35,219 nucleotides of DNA from Pseudomonadota bacterium (GCA_025355245.1 JANXZZ010000255.1:1-35219); one strand, 5' to 3'; counted from the first letter of the stretch, positions 22,889 to 31,065 are shown. Translations and numbers: made by a program. The notes: generated from the sequence alone by a model not told the origin.

Positions 22889-23954
22889 CCGGGCGCGGGA
22901 GCCCGATGCTGCGGCGCTGCGCGTCGACTACCTGTCGCGCGCGGAGCTCAAGTCGCAGCCCGCTTCGTGGTGGCGCGGGGTGCTCGGTGTCGTACCCTTC
23001 GGCGCGACGCCCGCGCCGCGCACGACCGACGACATCCCGCTCGTACCGGTCGGCCTCGAAGTGCTCGGTAGCGAGGACCTCGCCTGCGAGGTGTGGCAAC
23101 TCGATGCAGCACTTATCTCCGGCCGCACCGGCGAAGTGCACTACCGCCGCGGTAGTGAGGTGTTGTTCGGGCACGTGATGATCCCGGAGGCCGACTTCGA
23201 GGCGACGCACGGCAACCAGGCCGAGAAGCTGCAGCGCGTGACCGCGCGCGCTTACGCGGAGATCTTCGCGGCGCTACGCACGCTCGGTTGCCCGCACCTG
23301 CTGCGGGTGTGGAACTACCTTGCCTCGATCAACGAGGAGGACGCGCTCGGCGAGCGCTATCGGCAGTTCAACAGCGCGCGCCGCGCCGCGTTCCTCCTCG
23401 GCCGACGAGCGGTCGAGGGCGACGTCCCGGCCGCGTGCGCGCTGGGTTCGGCCCCGGGCTCCCCGCTCGTGATCTATTTCCTCGCGAGCACGGCGCGTGC
23501 CCGCGCGCTCGAGAATCCCCGACAGGTGAGCGCCTACCGCTACCCGAGTGAGTACGGCCCGGCCAGTCCGACGTTCTCGCGCGCCGCGATCGCGGCGCCG
23601 ACCGTGGGACGGCAGCTGTTCATCTCCGGCACCGCCAGCATCCTCGGCCACGAGAGCGTGCACCCGGGCGACGCCGCGGCGCAGGCTCGCGAGTCGGCCG
23701 CCAACGTCGCGGCGCTGATCGAGGCGGCGAACGCCGCGTCCACGGGCGTGAGGTATTCCGCCGAGGCGCTCAAGTACAAGGTCTACGTGCGCTACGCGAG
23801 CGATTTCGCCGCGATCCGCGAGGAGTTCAGCCGGCACCTCGGCTCCCGGCATCCGATCACCTACCTGCAGGCCGACATTTGCCGCCGCGAACTCCTCGTC
23901 GAGATCGAAGCCGTCGGCGGACCGGACCGCGTCGATCGCGCGGGACGACCGTGA
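22881..23954 (+). CDS. xanB2: Chorismatase of the XanB2/FkbO/Hyg5 type (hydroxybenzoate-forming)
   Basis: A 357-residue protein of the chorismatase family, related in fold to RidA/YjgF-type proteins. Blocks include HLLRVWNYLASINEE (139-153), ERYRQFNSARR (158-168), YFLASTARA, SAYRYPSEYGPASPTFSRA (217-235), QLFISGTASILGHESVHPGD (245-264) and a C-terminal RRELLVEIEAV (335-345) containing the catalytic Glu of this family. In Xanthomonas, XanB2 hydrolyses chorismate to 3- and 4-hydroxybenzoate plus pyruvate, feeding both xanthomonadin and ubiquinone; related enzymes make dihydroxycyclohexadiene acids, so the exact product is not certain here. The GTG at 22881 overlaps the upstream stop (GTGAGTAG), giving tight coupling. 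The product should be the starter unit loaded by the AMP-ligase further on. Confidence 0.83.
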   Translation: MSSRAREPDAAALRVDYLSRAELKSQPASWWRGVLGVVPFGATPAPRTTDDIPLVPVGLEVLGSEDLACEVWQLDAALISGRTGEVHYRRGSEVLFGHVMIPEADFEATHGNQAEKLQRVTARAYAEIFAALRTLGCPHLLRVWNYLASINEEDALGERYRQFNSARRAAFLLGRRAVEGDVPAACALGSAPGSPLVIYFLASTARARALENPRQVSAYRYPSEYGPASPTFSRAAIAAPTVGRQLFISGTASILGHESVHPGDAAAQARESAANVAALIEAANAASTGVRYSAEALKYKVYVRYASDFAAIREEFSRHLGSRHPITYLQADICRRELLVEIEAVGGPDRVDRAGRP

Positions 23955-24790
23955 ACGCGGTGCGGGCGGCGGCACTCGCGGTGTGCGTGGCCGCAGGCAG
24001 CGCGGGCGCGCACGCGGCGCAGGCGCCGCTCTGGGAACTCGGGCTCGGTGCCGGCGCCGTCGCGTTCGATGACTATCGCGGCGCCGATCGCTCACAGGTC
24101 TACCCGCTGCCGGTCGTGTACTTTCGCTATCGTGGCAAGTTCCTACGCTCCGACCGCGACGGCGTGCGCGGACTCGTGCTGTCGACGCCGCGCGTCGAGC
24201 TCAACGTGAGCATCAACGCGACCACGCCGGTCCGCAGCAGCGACGATCCCGCGCGCGCCGGCATGCCGGACCTGAAACCCACCTTCGAAGTCGGCCCCTC
24301 CGTCGACGTGCACGTGTGGAAGTCGGCGGACGAGCGGCTGCGACTGGACCTCAGGCTTCCCGTGCGCCGGGCGATCACGATCGAGCGCGATCCGCGTGCG
24401 ATCGGCTGGTTCTTCGCGCCGCGCCTCAACCTGGATTTTCGCGACCCCGGTGGCCACGCCGGCTGGAACGTGGGGCTGCTGGCGGGACCGCTATTCGCCG
24501 ACCGTGCCTACCACGACTACTTCTATTCGGTGGCGCCCGAATTCGCGACGCTGACCCGCCCTGCATACCGGGCACCGGGCGGCTACTCGGGCACGGAGGC
24601 GATCGCCGCGCTCTCGCGACGCTTCCCGAATTTCTGGGTCGGGGCCTTCCTCCGCTACGATGTCCTAGCCGATGCCGCATTCCTGCCGAGCCCGCTGGTG
24701 CGTCGCCACGGGTACTGGGCAGGCGGCCTCGGCATCGCGTGGATGGTCGGACGATCGACGCGCTTCGTCGACACGGCCGAGGGGGAGTGA
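23951..24790 (+). CDS. MipA/OmpV family outer-membrane protein
   Basis: A 279-residue protein with a Sec signal (about 1-23, ending GAHAAQ) and a mature beta-barrel. Its blocks are typical of MipA/OmpV: LWELGLGAGAVAFDDYRGAD, then QVYPLPVVYFRYRGKFL, ending with YWAGGLGIAWMVGRSTRFV. MipA is known in E. coli as a scaffold for murein enzymes; other members act as channels or stress-related outer-membrane proteins. The GTG at 23951 overlaps the chorismatase stop by four bases (GTGA), so it is a true member of the operon. Its place inside a pigment cluster suggests an outer-membrane step such as final placement of the product; this is inference. The last residue is Glu, so the usual terminal aromatic is lacking. 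Confidence 0.82.
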   Translation: MNAVRAAALAVCVAAGSAGAHAAQAPLWELGLGAGAVAFDDYRGADRSQVYPLPVVYFRYRGKFLRSDRDGVRGLVLSTPRVELNVSINATTPVRSSDDPARAGMPDLKPTFEVGPSVDVHVWKSADERLRLDLRLPVRRAITIERDPRAIGWFFAPRLNLDFRDPGGHAGWNVGLLAGPLFADRAYHDYFYSVAPEFATLTRPAYRAPGGYSGTEAIAALSRRFPNFWVGAFLRYDVLADAAFLPSPLVRRHGYWAGGLGIAWMVGRSTRFVDTAEGE

Positions 24791-24797
24791 GGCCGTC

Positions 24798-25583
24798 ATG
24801 AGCGGGCTGCTGCGGGCGCTGCGCGAATGCGTGACCCTCTACGTGTCACTGCTCGTGTTCGCGCTCATCTGCCTTTCATGGACCGTGGTCGCGTTGCCGC
24901 TCTACCTGCTGCTGCCGCACGGACGCGGCAATGCAATCGGCCGCCGCGGGATCCAGCGTGGATTCAGCCTGTTCGCGAGCTGGATCTCGCTGGTCGGCGT
25001 CTACCGCCTCGACCTGACGGCCATCGACAGCCTGCAAGGCGGGCCCGCACTCATCCTCGCGCCCAACCACCCTTCGGTCATCGATGCGGTCCTGATTGTC
25101 ACGCGCCATCCGAACGTCGTCTGCATCATGAAGTCGGCGCTGATGAACAACATTCTCCTCGGTGCCGGCGCCCGCCTCGCCGGCTACATTCGCAACGACC
25201 CGCCGCGGCGTATGGTGCGCGAGTCGGTGGCGGCGCTCGGCCAGGGCGGAGTGCTGCTGGTCTTCCCGGAGGCAACGCGCACGACGCGCGCGCCGGTCAA
25301 CCCGTTCATCGCGAGCGTCGGCCTCATCGCCAAACTCGCGAAAGCGCCCGTGCAGACGCTTCTGATCGAGACCGACTCGCCCTACCTCGGCAAGGGCCGT
25401 TCGCTCGTGAAGCACGTGGCGCTCCCGATCACCTACCGCGTGCGCCTGGGCGCACGCTTCGATGCGCCGGATGACGCGCGCGCGTTCGATGAGTCGCTCG
25501 AGGCGTACTTTCGCGCCGAGCTTGCCGATTCCCTGCAACGCCGCTGGCTGCCGGCACCCACGCCGCCACCGGCGGCCGCGTAG
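24798..25583 (+). CDS. Lysophospholipid (PlsC-type) acyltransferase
   Basis: A 261-residue membrane-associated acyltransferase of the 1-acyl-glycerol-3-phosphate acyltransferase superfamily. After an N-terminal membrane segment (about 12-38), NHPSVIDA at 90-97 gives the HX4D catalytic motif (His91, Asp96), and LLVFPEATRT (154-163) is the FPEGTRS-like phosphate-binding motif. In aryl-polyene clusters such enzymes are thought to transfer the polyene acyl chain, or an ordinary fatty acid, onto a glycerol or sugar carrier. The start has AGG about five bases upstream and lies eight bases after the MipA-like gene; the longer upstream frame lies within that gene. A second, unrelated acyltransferase domain is present later in the cluster, so two acylation steps are likely. 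Confidence 0.87.
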   Translation: MSGLLRALRECVTLYVSLLVFALICLSWTVVALPLYLLLPHGRGNAIGRRGIQRGFSLFASWISLVGVYRLDLTAIDSLQGGPALILAPNHPSVIDAVLIVTRHPNVVCIMKSALMNNILLGAGARLAGYIRNDPPRRMVRESVAALGQGGVLLVFPEATRTTRAPVNPFIASVGLIAKLAKAPVQTLLIETDSPYLGKGRSLVKHVALPITYRVRLGARFDAPDDARAFDESLEAYFRAELADSLQRRWLPAPTPPPAAA

Positions 25584-25592
25584 CATCCCGCG

Positions 25593-26351
25593 ATGGACGC
25601 CTCCCGTACGCATCTCGTCCTGATCCCGAGCTACAACCCGGGCGCGAAGGCGCTCGACACGGTCGCCGCGGCGCGCCGCCACTGGTCGCCGGTCTGGGTG
25701 GTCGTCGACGGCAGCACCGACGGCTCCACCGAGCGCCTGCTCGCGCTCGCCTGCCGCGATCCCGAGCTGCGCGTGCTCGCACTCCCGAGCAACCGCGGCA
25801 AGGGCGCGGCAGTGCTCGCGGGTCTCAAGGCCGCGCTCGCGGCCGGCTTTACGCACGTGCTGACGATGGATGCGGACGGCCAGCATCCCGCCGAGCGGAT
25901 CCCCGCATTCATGGCTGCGTCGATCGCCGAACCCGCGGCGATGGTGCTGGGCGATCCCATTTTCGATGCCAGCGCGCCGCTGATCCGGGTGCGCGGCCGG
26001 CGCATCTCGAACGGCCTCGCAAACCTGGAAACCCTGTGGGCCGGCGTGCACGATTCACTGTTCGGATTTCGCGTCTACCCGGCGGCACCGCTCGCCGCGA
26101 TCATGGCGCGCCTGCCGTGGATGCGCCGCTTCGATTTCGATGTCGAGGCGGTCGTGCGCCTGTGCTGGTGCGGCGTGCGGCCACTCAACCTGCCAGCGGC
26201 GGTGCGCTACTTCAAGAGCGAAGACGGCGGCGTCTCGCACTTCCAGTACGGGCGTGACAACGCGCTGCTCGCGTGGATGCACCTGCGCCTGGTCGCGGGC
26301 TTCCTCGTCCGCCTGCCGCTCCTGCTCGCGCGGCGCAGCGCCCGGCGCTGA
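25593..26351 (+). CDS. Family 2 glycosyltransferase of the aryl-polyene cluster
   Basis: A 252-residue GT-A fold glycosyltransferase. VLIPSYNPG (9-17), VVVDGSTDGS (36-45), NRGKGAAVLAGL (67-78) and the DxD-type motif MDADGQH (92-98, Asp93 and Asp95) are all present. The C-terminal region (FDFDVEAVVRLCWCGVRPLNLPAAVRYF in part) is like dolichol-phosphate-sugar synthases and the glycosyltransferases recurrent in aryl-polyene clusters. It probably adds a sugar that anchors the polyene to a lipid. A hydrophobic C-terminal stretch (LVAGFLVRLPLLLARR) could bind the membrane. It begins nine bases after the acyltransferase stop and is the last plus-strand gene of the first block, before the opposed methyltransferase. 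Confidence 0.87.
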   Translation: MDASRTHLVLIPSYNPGAKALDTVAAARRHWSPVWVVVDGSTDGSTERLLALACRDPELRVLALPSNRGKGAAVLAGLKAALAAGFTHVLTMDADGQHPAERIPAFMAASIAEPAAMVLGDPIFDASAPLIRVRGRRISNGLANLETLWAGVHDSLFGFRVYPAAPLAAIMARLPWMRRFDFDVEAVVRLCWCGVRPLNLPAAVRYFKSEDGGVSHFQYGRDNALLAWMHLRLVAGFLVRLPLLLARRSARR

Positions 26352-26357
26352 GCGCGG

Positions 26358-27095
26358 CTAGTGCGCGGGGCGGTGCGCGCGGTACGCCGAGAAAATCCCG
26401 AGATCGACCTGCCGGTCGGCGCCGGCGAATCCCGCGGCGGTGACCGCGGCGAGCACTGCCTCGGGCGGCACGCAGGCCTCGATCGTGTCCCAGTAGTAGC
26501 GCATGAGTTCCGGCGTGTCGCGATGCCGGCCAATGCGCGCGGCGAGCCACGGGACCACGCGGCGCATGTAGGTCCGCAGCGCCGCGCGCGCCCAGTCGGT
26601 GCCCGGCTGCGTGATCTCGAGCACGCACAGTCGCCCGCCCGGTCGCAGCACCCGATGGAATTCCGCGAAGCTCGCCGCGAGATCGTCGACGTGGCGCAGC
26701 GCGTAGCCCATGCTGATGAAATCGGCCGAGGCATCCGCCAGCGGCAACTCCTCGGCGCTGCCCGTGAGCAGGCGAACGCCGGCGGGCACCTTCGCGGCGG
26801 CGACCATTCCGGGGCTCGGGTCGACGCCGGTGACCAGGGTGGCATCGCCGACGATACCCGCGGCGGCCGCGGCCACCAGCCCCGTGCCGACGCCAACATC
26901 GATGACCGTCATGCCCGCGCGAAGCCCCGCCTGCACGAGCGCGCGCCGCCGGTACCAGGAGCCGCTGCCGAAGGCCATCGCACGCTCGACGCGGTCGTAG
27001 TCACCGGCGGTGCGACTGAAGATGTCGCGCACCCATTGGCGGCGCTCGTCGAGGCCGGTGTAGTACGCGGGCAGTGGCCGGTGCGGAGGATCCAT
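26358..27095 (-). CDS. UbiE-like class I SAM-dependent methyltransferase
   Basis: A 245-residue methyltransferase of the UbiE/COQ5 type. It has ERRQWVRDIFSRTAGDYDRVERAMAFGSG (in part), motif I VIDVGVGTG (64-72), GVDPSPGMVAAAK, then DFISMGYALRHVDD and RVLRPGGRLCVLEIT. UbiE-like enzymes C-methylate aromatic rings in quinone synthesis; in aryl-polyene clusters a methyltransferase modifies the aryl head group, a likely role here. It is the only cluster gene on the minus strand, six bases from the end of the glycosyltransferase gene. GGAGA about five bases upstream supports the ATG at 27095; an in-frame start at 27146 is less likely. Its promoter must lie in the gap shared with the ACP operon. Confidence 0.87.
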   Translation of the reverse strand: MDPPHRPLPAYYTGLDERRQWVRDIFSRTAGDYDRVERAMAFGSGSWYRRRALVQAGLRAGMTVIDVGVGTGLVAAAAAGIVGDATLVTGVDPSPGMVAAAKVPAGVRLLTGSAEELPLADASADFISMGYALRHVDDLAASFAEFHRVLRPGGRLCVLEITQPGTDWARAALRTYMRRVVPWLAARIGRHRDTPELMRYYWDTIEACVPPEAVLAAVTAAGFAGADRQVDLGIFSAYRAHRPAH

Positions 27096-27231
27096 CGGGC
27101 TCTCCGTTCGCGAGATTCCGGGCAGCGGGCGGACGAACGATATCACGGCGGGAAAGGCCTGCCGGATTCGCGGCCCAGGCTAAAGGCCAGCTACGTTGTT
27201 GATTTATAAGGACTCGCCGGCCGTCATGCGG

Positions 27232-27259
27232 TTGCGTTCAGGACCCTCGCCGATATAAT
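27232..27259 (+). promoter_or_regulatory. Strong sigma70-like promoter of the ACP operon
   Basis: TTGCGT at 27232-27237 and a perfect TATAAT at 27254-27259 are separated by 16 bases. Transcription is predicted near 27266. This is the best promoter match seen in the window and reads into the ACP, AMP-ligase and export genes. Confidence 0.65.
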
Positions 27260-27326
27260 GACGAGCGCCGGCAACACCCGGCACCGTCGGGGTCCGGACG
27301 TCGCAAGTCGTTCCCGCGCTCGCCCC

Positions 27327-27369
27327 GGGGGGTCGATTGGGGGGGGTTGGGGGAGGGAGTTCGCGGGGG
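27327..27369 (+). other. G-rich tract, potential G-quadruplex in the operon leader
   Basis: Five G-runs occur on the plus (RNA-sense) strand: 27327-27332 (6 G), 27339-27346 (8 G), 27349-27353 (5 G), 27355-27357 (3 G) and 27365-27369 (5 G), with spacers of 1-7 bases. Four or more runs of at least three G with short loops meet the usual quadruplex rule. It lies between the promoter and the ACP start, 85-127 bases before the ATG, and does not cover the ribosome site. Folding in the cell is unproven. Confidence 0.55.
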
Positions 27370-27453
27370 CACGCCCCTGCCCGTCCGGTACGGTTTCCGG
27401 TCGCTTCCGTTGCGTCGCCCGGTCGGCGCCGCTTTGATCACGCGAAGGTACTG

Positions 27454-27735
27454 ATGCAATCCGCTGAAGCAGCAACGAACGAGGGACTCGAGCGCGAGAT
27501 CGGAGGCCTCATCACCCAGGCGCTCAATCTCGAGGTAGCGGCGACGGGCATCGACCCCGAAGCGCATCTCTATAGGGAAGGCCTTGGCCTCGACTCCATC
27601 GACATCCTCGAGATCGCGCTCATCGTCTCCAAGCGCTACGGCATCGAGATCAAGGCGGAGAGCGAGGAGAACCACAAGATCTTCCGTTCGCTCAGGTGCC
27701 TCGCGGAGTTCGTCGCGGCGAAGAGGACGCGCTAG
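27454..27735 (+). CDS. Acyl carrier protein of the aryl-polyene cluster
   Basis: A 93-residue acyl carrier protein. GLGLDSIDILEIALIVSKRYG holds the phosphopantetheine-bearing Ser48 in the DSID motif, with the usual helix II after it, and KIFRSLRCLAEFVAA forms the last helix. Dedicated ACPs of this kind carry the growing polyene chain (XanC in Xanthomonas). The ATG at 27454 is supported by GAAGG five bases upstream; the frame is open to 27337, but that part lies in the G-rich leader and has no protein-like character. Its stop overlaps the GTG of the next gene by one base. It is the first gene of the second block behind a strong promoter. Confidence 0.9.
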   Translation: MQSAEAATNEGLEREIGGLITQALNLEVAATGIDPEAHLYREGLGLDSIDILEIALIVSKRYGIEIKAESEENHKIFRSLRCLAEFVAAKRTR

Positions 27736-28397
27736 TGCCAGGCGCGTCCCGGGTCGCACGGGGCGTCGCAATCGGCGCCGGCGCAATCGCCTACGCCGTG
27801 CTCGCACACCTCACCAATTCATCGCCCGGACACGAGGCGCTGGGTGCACTGCTCGCCGCGGGACCGGTGTGGATCGCCGCGGTGGTGCTGGCGTGGCGTT
27901 CCGACAGCCGCGTGGCCGCGCTCGCGACCTGCGGCCTCCTCGGCGTCCTCGTGTACGCGCGCTGGCCCGACCTCGAAGCGCATTTCGCGTGGCTGTATCT
28001 CGCACAGCAGGCCGGTACCTACGCGCTCCTCGCCGTGACCTTCGGCCGCACGCTCAGCGCCGGCCGCACGCCGCTCTGCTCCCGGTTCGCGGCTGTCGTG
28101 CACGGCCCGCTCACGCCAGAGGTCGCCGCCTACACCCGCGGCGTCACCCTCGCCTGGACGCTGTTCCTCGGCGCCATAACCGTGGCGCTCGTGCTGCTCT
28201 ACTTCCTCGCGCCGCGTCCGCTGTGGTCGGCGTTTGCAAACTTCGGCGCCGCGATCCTGATTGCGCTGATGTTCGCCGCGGAATACCTCGTCAGGCGCAG
28301 CGTTCTGCCGGACATGCGCCACGACGGACTGTTGACGACGCTGCGCGCGGTCACGAGGGTCGCGCTTCACCACCCGGCCGCAACGCCGCGTGCCTGA
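27735..28397 (+). CDS. COG4648-type membrane protein of aryl-polyene clusters
   Basis: A 220-residue membrane protein with about five to six hydrophobic segments. Signature blocks are LVYARWPDLEAHFAWLYLAQQAG (in part), TFGRTLSAGRTPLCSRFA, VHGPLTPEVAAYTRGVTLAWTLFLG and AEYLVRRSVLPDM. These match the COG4648 predicted membrane protein found almost only beside aryl-polyene genes. Its role is not established; it might hold the synthesis complex at the inner membrane or help move the product. The GTG at 27735 shares its first base with the last base of the ACP stop, a typical coupling. The AMP-ligase gene starts 11 bases after its end. Confidence 0.87.
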   Translation: MPGASRVARGVAIGAGAIAYAVLAHLTNSSPGHEALGALLAAGPVWIAAVVLAWRSDSRVAALATCGLLGVLVYARWPDLEAHFAWLYLAQQAGTYALLAVTFGRTLSAGRTPLCSRFAAVVHGPLTPEVAAYTRGVTLAWTLFLGAITVALVLLYFLAPRPLWSAFANFGAAILIALMFAAEYLVRRSVLPDMRHDGLLTTLRAVTRVALHHPAATPRA

Positions 28398-28408
28398 GCG
28401 CTCGCGCC

Positions 28409-29758
28409 ATGCGACGCCCTGAAGCCCTGGTGAGCGTCGCGCTGCTCGCGCACGGCTCCGCGCACGAGGTTGTCGCGTACCGGCGCGGCCGGCCGATCCG
28501 CGCCGCGCGCTTCGTCGCAGACGTCATGCGCGTCGCCGCGACGTTGCCGGCGACGCGTCACGTGCTCAACGCCTGCCAGGACCGATACCACTTCACGGTG
28601 GGGCTCGCGGCCGCGATCGTCTCCGGCCGAATCAGCCTGCTGCCCTCGACGCACACGCCCGAGGTGATTCGCCAGCTCCGGCTGTTCGCGCCGGATGCGG
28701 TGTGCCTGACCGACGAGGCCGATTGCCCGATCGACCTGCCGCTGGTGTCGGTGCTCGGCGGGGCCGCTGCGCGCGTGGAATCCTTCCGCGTACCCACGGT
28801 TGAGGCCGACGCGCGCGTCGCCTACGTGTTCACGTCCGGATCCACCGGCCTGCCCGTGCCGCATCCCAAGACCTGGGGCCGCCTCGCGGAGGCGGTCAGC
28901 GTCGAGGCCGGGCGCTTCGGCTTCGGGGACGGCCGACACCGCGCGATCGTCGCGACAGTGCCGCCGCAGCATATGTACGGATTCGAGTCCTCGGTGCTCC
29001 TGCCACTCCTGAGCGGGAACGCGCTGTGTGCGGAGCGCCCGTTCTTTCCGGCCGACATCGCCGCCACGCTCGCGGACGTGCCCGCGCCCCGCGTCCTCGT
29101 GTCGACGCCCGTGCATCTCAAGGCGCTCATCGCCGCCGACATCGACCTGCCGGAGCTCGAGCTCATCGTCTCCGCCACGGCGCCGCTGGCCGATTCGCTC
29201 GCGCGCGAGGTCGAGGCACGCTTCGCGGCGCCCGTGCTCGAGATCTACGGGTCCACCGAGACCGGCCAGATGGCGAGCCGCCGCACGACCGCGACCGCGG
29301 AATGGCAGCTCTGGCCCGGGGTCCGCATCGAGGCCCGCGACAGTCAGACCTGGGTGCACGGCGGTCACGTCGAGGCGCCGACGGCGATGGGGGATGTCCT
29401 CGAAGCCACCGGCGGCGACCGATTCCTGCTGCGTGGCCGCTCGAGCGATCTCGTGAACATCGCCGGCAAGCGCAGTTCGCTCGCCTACCTCGACCACCAG
29501 CTGCTCGGCATTCCGGGCGTCCTCGATGGTGTCTTCGTCGTGCCCGAGGATGCACGCGTGTCCGACATCGGCGTGTCGCGGCTGGCCGCGCTCGTGGTCG
29601 CGCCGACGCTCGACGCGGCGACGATCACCGAGCGCCTGCGCGATCGCCTCGACGCCGTGTTCCTGCCGCGGCCGCTCGTGATCGTGCCGCAGATCCATAG
29701 GAACGCCACGGGCAAGATCCCGCGCCACGTGATCCAGACGCTGCTGCGCGGCCGCTGA
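28409..29758 (+). CDS. AMP-dependent acyl ligase of the aryl-polyene cluster (XanA2-like)
   Basis: A 449-residue ANL-superfamily adenylating enzyme, short for the family. The AMP-binding P-loop FTSGSTGLPVPHPKTW lies at 141-156; LEIYGSTETGQMASR holds the A5-type motif, and FLLRGRSSDLVNIAGKRSS the hinge region. NATGKIPRHV near the end contains the catalytic C-terminal Lys (436). In aryl-polyene systems this enzyme activates hydroxybenzoate and loads it on the ACP, so it links the chorismatase upstream with the ACP beside it. The ATG at 28409 fits the family start; a much longer in-frame extension upstream overlaps the previous two genes and is rejected. Ribosome site is weak, consistent with coupling to the preceding gene. 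Confidence 0.88.
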   Translation: MRRPEALVSVALLAHGSAHEVVAYRRGRPIRAARFVADVMRVAATLPATRHVLNACQDRYHFTVGLAAAIVSGRISLLPSTHTPEVIRQLRLFAPDAVCLTDEADCPIDLPLVSVLGGAAARVESFRVPTVEADARVAYVFTSGSTGLPVPHPKTWGRLAEAVSVEAGRFGFGDGRHRAIVATVPPQHMYGFESSVLLPLLSGNALCAERPFFPADIAATLADVPAPRVLVSTPVHLKALIAADIDLPELELIVSATAPLADSLAREVEARFAAPVLEIYGSTETGQMASRRTTATAEWQLWPGVRIEARDSQTWVHGGHVEAPTAMGDVLEATGGDRFLLRGRSSDLVNIAGKRSSLAYLDHQLLGIPGVLDGVFVVPEDARVSDIGVSRLAALVVAPTLDAATITERLRDRLDAVFLPRPLVIVPQIHRNATGKIPRHVIQTLLRGR

Positions 29759-29784
29759 TCCGAACGAGGCGCCCACGGCCACCC

Positions 29785-31065
29785 ATGACGACGTTCATCA
29801 CCCTTTCAATCCCAGCCGACCACCCGGCATTCGCCGGGCATTTCCCCGGGAATCCCGTAGTGCCGGGCGTGATGCTGCTCGATGAGGCGCTGCACGCCGT
29901 CGCGACCCGGCTCGGCACGCCGCTCGCGGGCAGCACCATCCAGTCGTGCAAGTTCCTGAGTGCTGTCCACCCCGGCGAGCCGCTCGAGCTTGGCTTCGAG
30001 CGCGCCGACGGCGGACGGATCCGCCTCGAGATCAAGAGCGGCGACCGCGCCGTCGCGACCGCGGTCGTCGACCTCGCTGCCCCGGCGCCGGCTGCGGAGC
30101 CGCCGCGCGGCGTGGTCGGCGCCGTGCGTCCGGCGCCGGGCTCCGCCGAGTGGGCGAATCGCGCCGAGCGCGGCTCGCAATCGCTGCTGCGCCTGATGGC
30201 CTGGCTATCGCTCGGCGCCGGCCGACGGCTGAGTCGCGTCGTGCTGCACGCGGTCGCCGTCTACTTCCTGCTGTTCGCCCCCACCGCGCGCCGGCACGGG
30301 CGCGACTATCTCAGGCGCGCTCTCCGCCGGGAACCGGGGCTGCGCGACCTCTACCGGCACATCCTGAGCTTTGCGTCGACCATCCACGACCGCGTCTTCA
30401 TCCTGAACGGTCGCTACGATCTCTTCGACGTCACGATCGAGGGCGAGGCGCTGGTGCGCGATGCCTACCTGCGCCGCGAGGGTGCGTTCCTGCTGGGCGC
30501 GCACCTCGGCAGCTTCGAGATCACGCGCGCGGTCGGGCATCAGCAGGTGGGGCTCAACGTCGCGATGGCTATGTACGCGGACAACGCCCGCAAGATCACC
30601 GCTGCGCTCGGCGCTATAAATCCCGCACTCAAGGCGGACATCATTGAGCTCGGCCACATGTCGGCGATGCTCGACATCCAGCGCCGCCTCGAGTCCGGCT
30701 CCTTCGTCGGCATCCTCGGCGATCGTTCTCCCGGCAACGAGGAGACCGAAGAAGTCGAGTTCCTGGGGAGCCCCGCCGCATTCCCGACGGGACCCCTGCG
30801 CGCGGCCGCGATGCTGAGGCGACGGGTGTACTTCATGGCGGGCCTCTACCTCGGCGGCAACCGCTACCACACCGTCTTCGAACCGGTCGCGGATTTCACC
30901 GAGGTCAACCGCGAGCAGCGCGCCGCGGCGGTGCGCGCGGCCGTGCGGGTCTACGCGGCGACGCTCGAGCGCCATTGCCACGCCTGCCCCTACAACTGGT
31001 TCAACTTCTTCGATTTCTGGAAGAAGCCGGTGCGGTCGCCGGCGGTCCCGGCCGCGCGCCCATGA
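29785..31065 (+). CDS. Fusion: ApeI/FabZ-like hotdog dehydratase plus LpxL/HtrB-like acyltransferase
   Basis: A 426-residue two-domain protein. Residues 1-100 are a hotdog domain of the FabZ/ApeI type with GHFPGNPVVPGVMLLDE (18-34), in which His19 is the catalytic residue of 3-hydroxyacyl-ACP dehydratases. After an Ala/Pro linker (98-120), residues about 130-420 are an LpxL/HtrB-like lauroyl acyltransferase domain: GAHLGSFE gives the HX4E motif (His240, Glu245), then LGDRSPGNEETEEVEFLG and PYNWFNFFDFWKKP. The first domain should dehydrate the extending chain; the second should transfer the finished chain to a lipid acceptor. In many clusters these are two genes, so the fusion is notable. It ends in an ATGA overlap with the LolA-like gene. 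Confidence 0.87.
   Translation: MTTFITLSIPADHPAFAGHFPGNPVVPGVMLLDEALHAVATRLGTPLAGSTIQSCKFLSAVHPGEPLELGFERADGGRIRLEIKSGDRAVATAVVDLAAPAPAAEPPRGVVGAVRPAPGSAEWANRAERGSQSLLRLMAWLSLGAGRRLSRVVLHAVAVYFLLFAPTARRHGRDYLRRALRREPGLRDLYRHILSFASTIHDRVFILNGRYDLFDVTIEGEALVRDAYLRREGAFLLGAHLGSFEITRAVGHQQVGLNVAMAMYADNARKITAALGAINPALKADIIELGHMSAMLDIQRRLESGSFVGILGDRSPGNEETEEVEFLGSPAAFPTGPLRAAAMLRRRVYFMAGLYLGGNRYHTVFEPVADFTEVNREQRAAAVRAAVRVYAATLERHCHACPYNWFNFFDFWKKPVRSPAVPAARP

Larger units (their letters stand above)
27096..27453. other. Divergent control region between methyltransferase and ACP operon
   Basis: A 358-base gap with no gene. On the plus strand it holds a strong sigma70-like promoter (27232-27259) and then a leader of about 188 bases containing a G-rich tract (27327-27369). 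For the minus strand, TATAAA (complement of 27203-27208) in an AT-rich patch is a possible -10 for the methyltransferase, with no clear -35. The leader also has several CCGG-containing short repeats near 27270-27300 that could fold; no known riboswitch is recognised. Confidence 0.6.

Noticed and set aside
27584-28408. N-terminal extension of the AMP-ligase frame
   Set aside because: It overlaps the ACP and COG4648 genes in another frame and encodes Arg-rich sequence; the enzyme starts normally at 28409.
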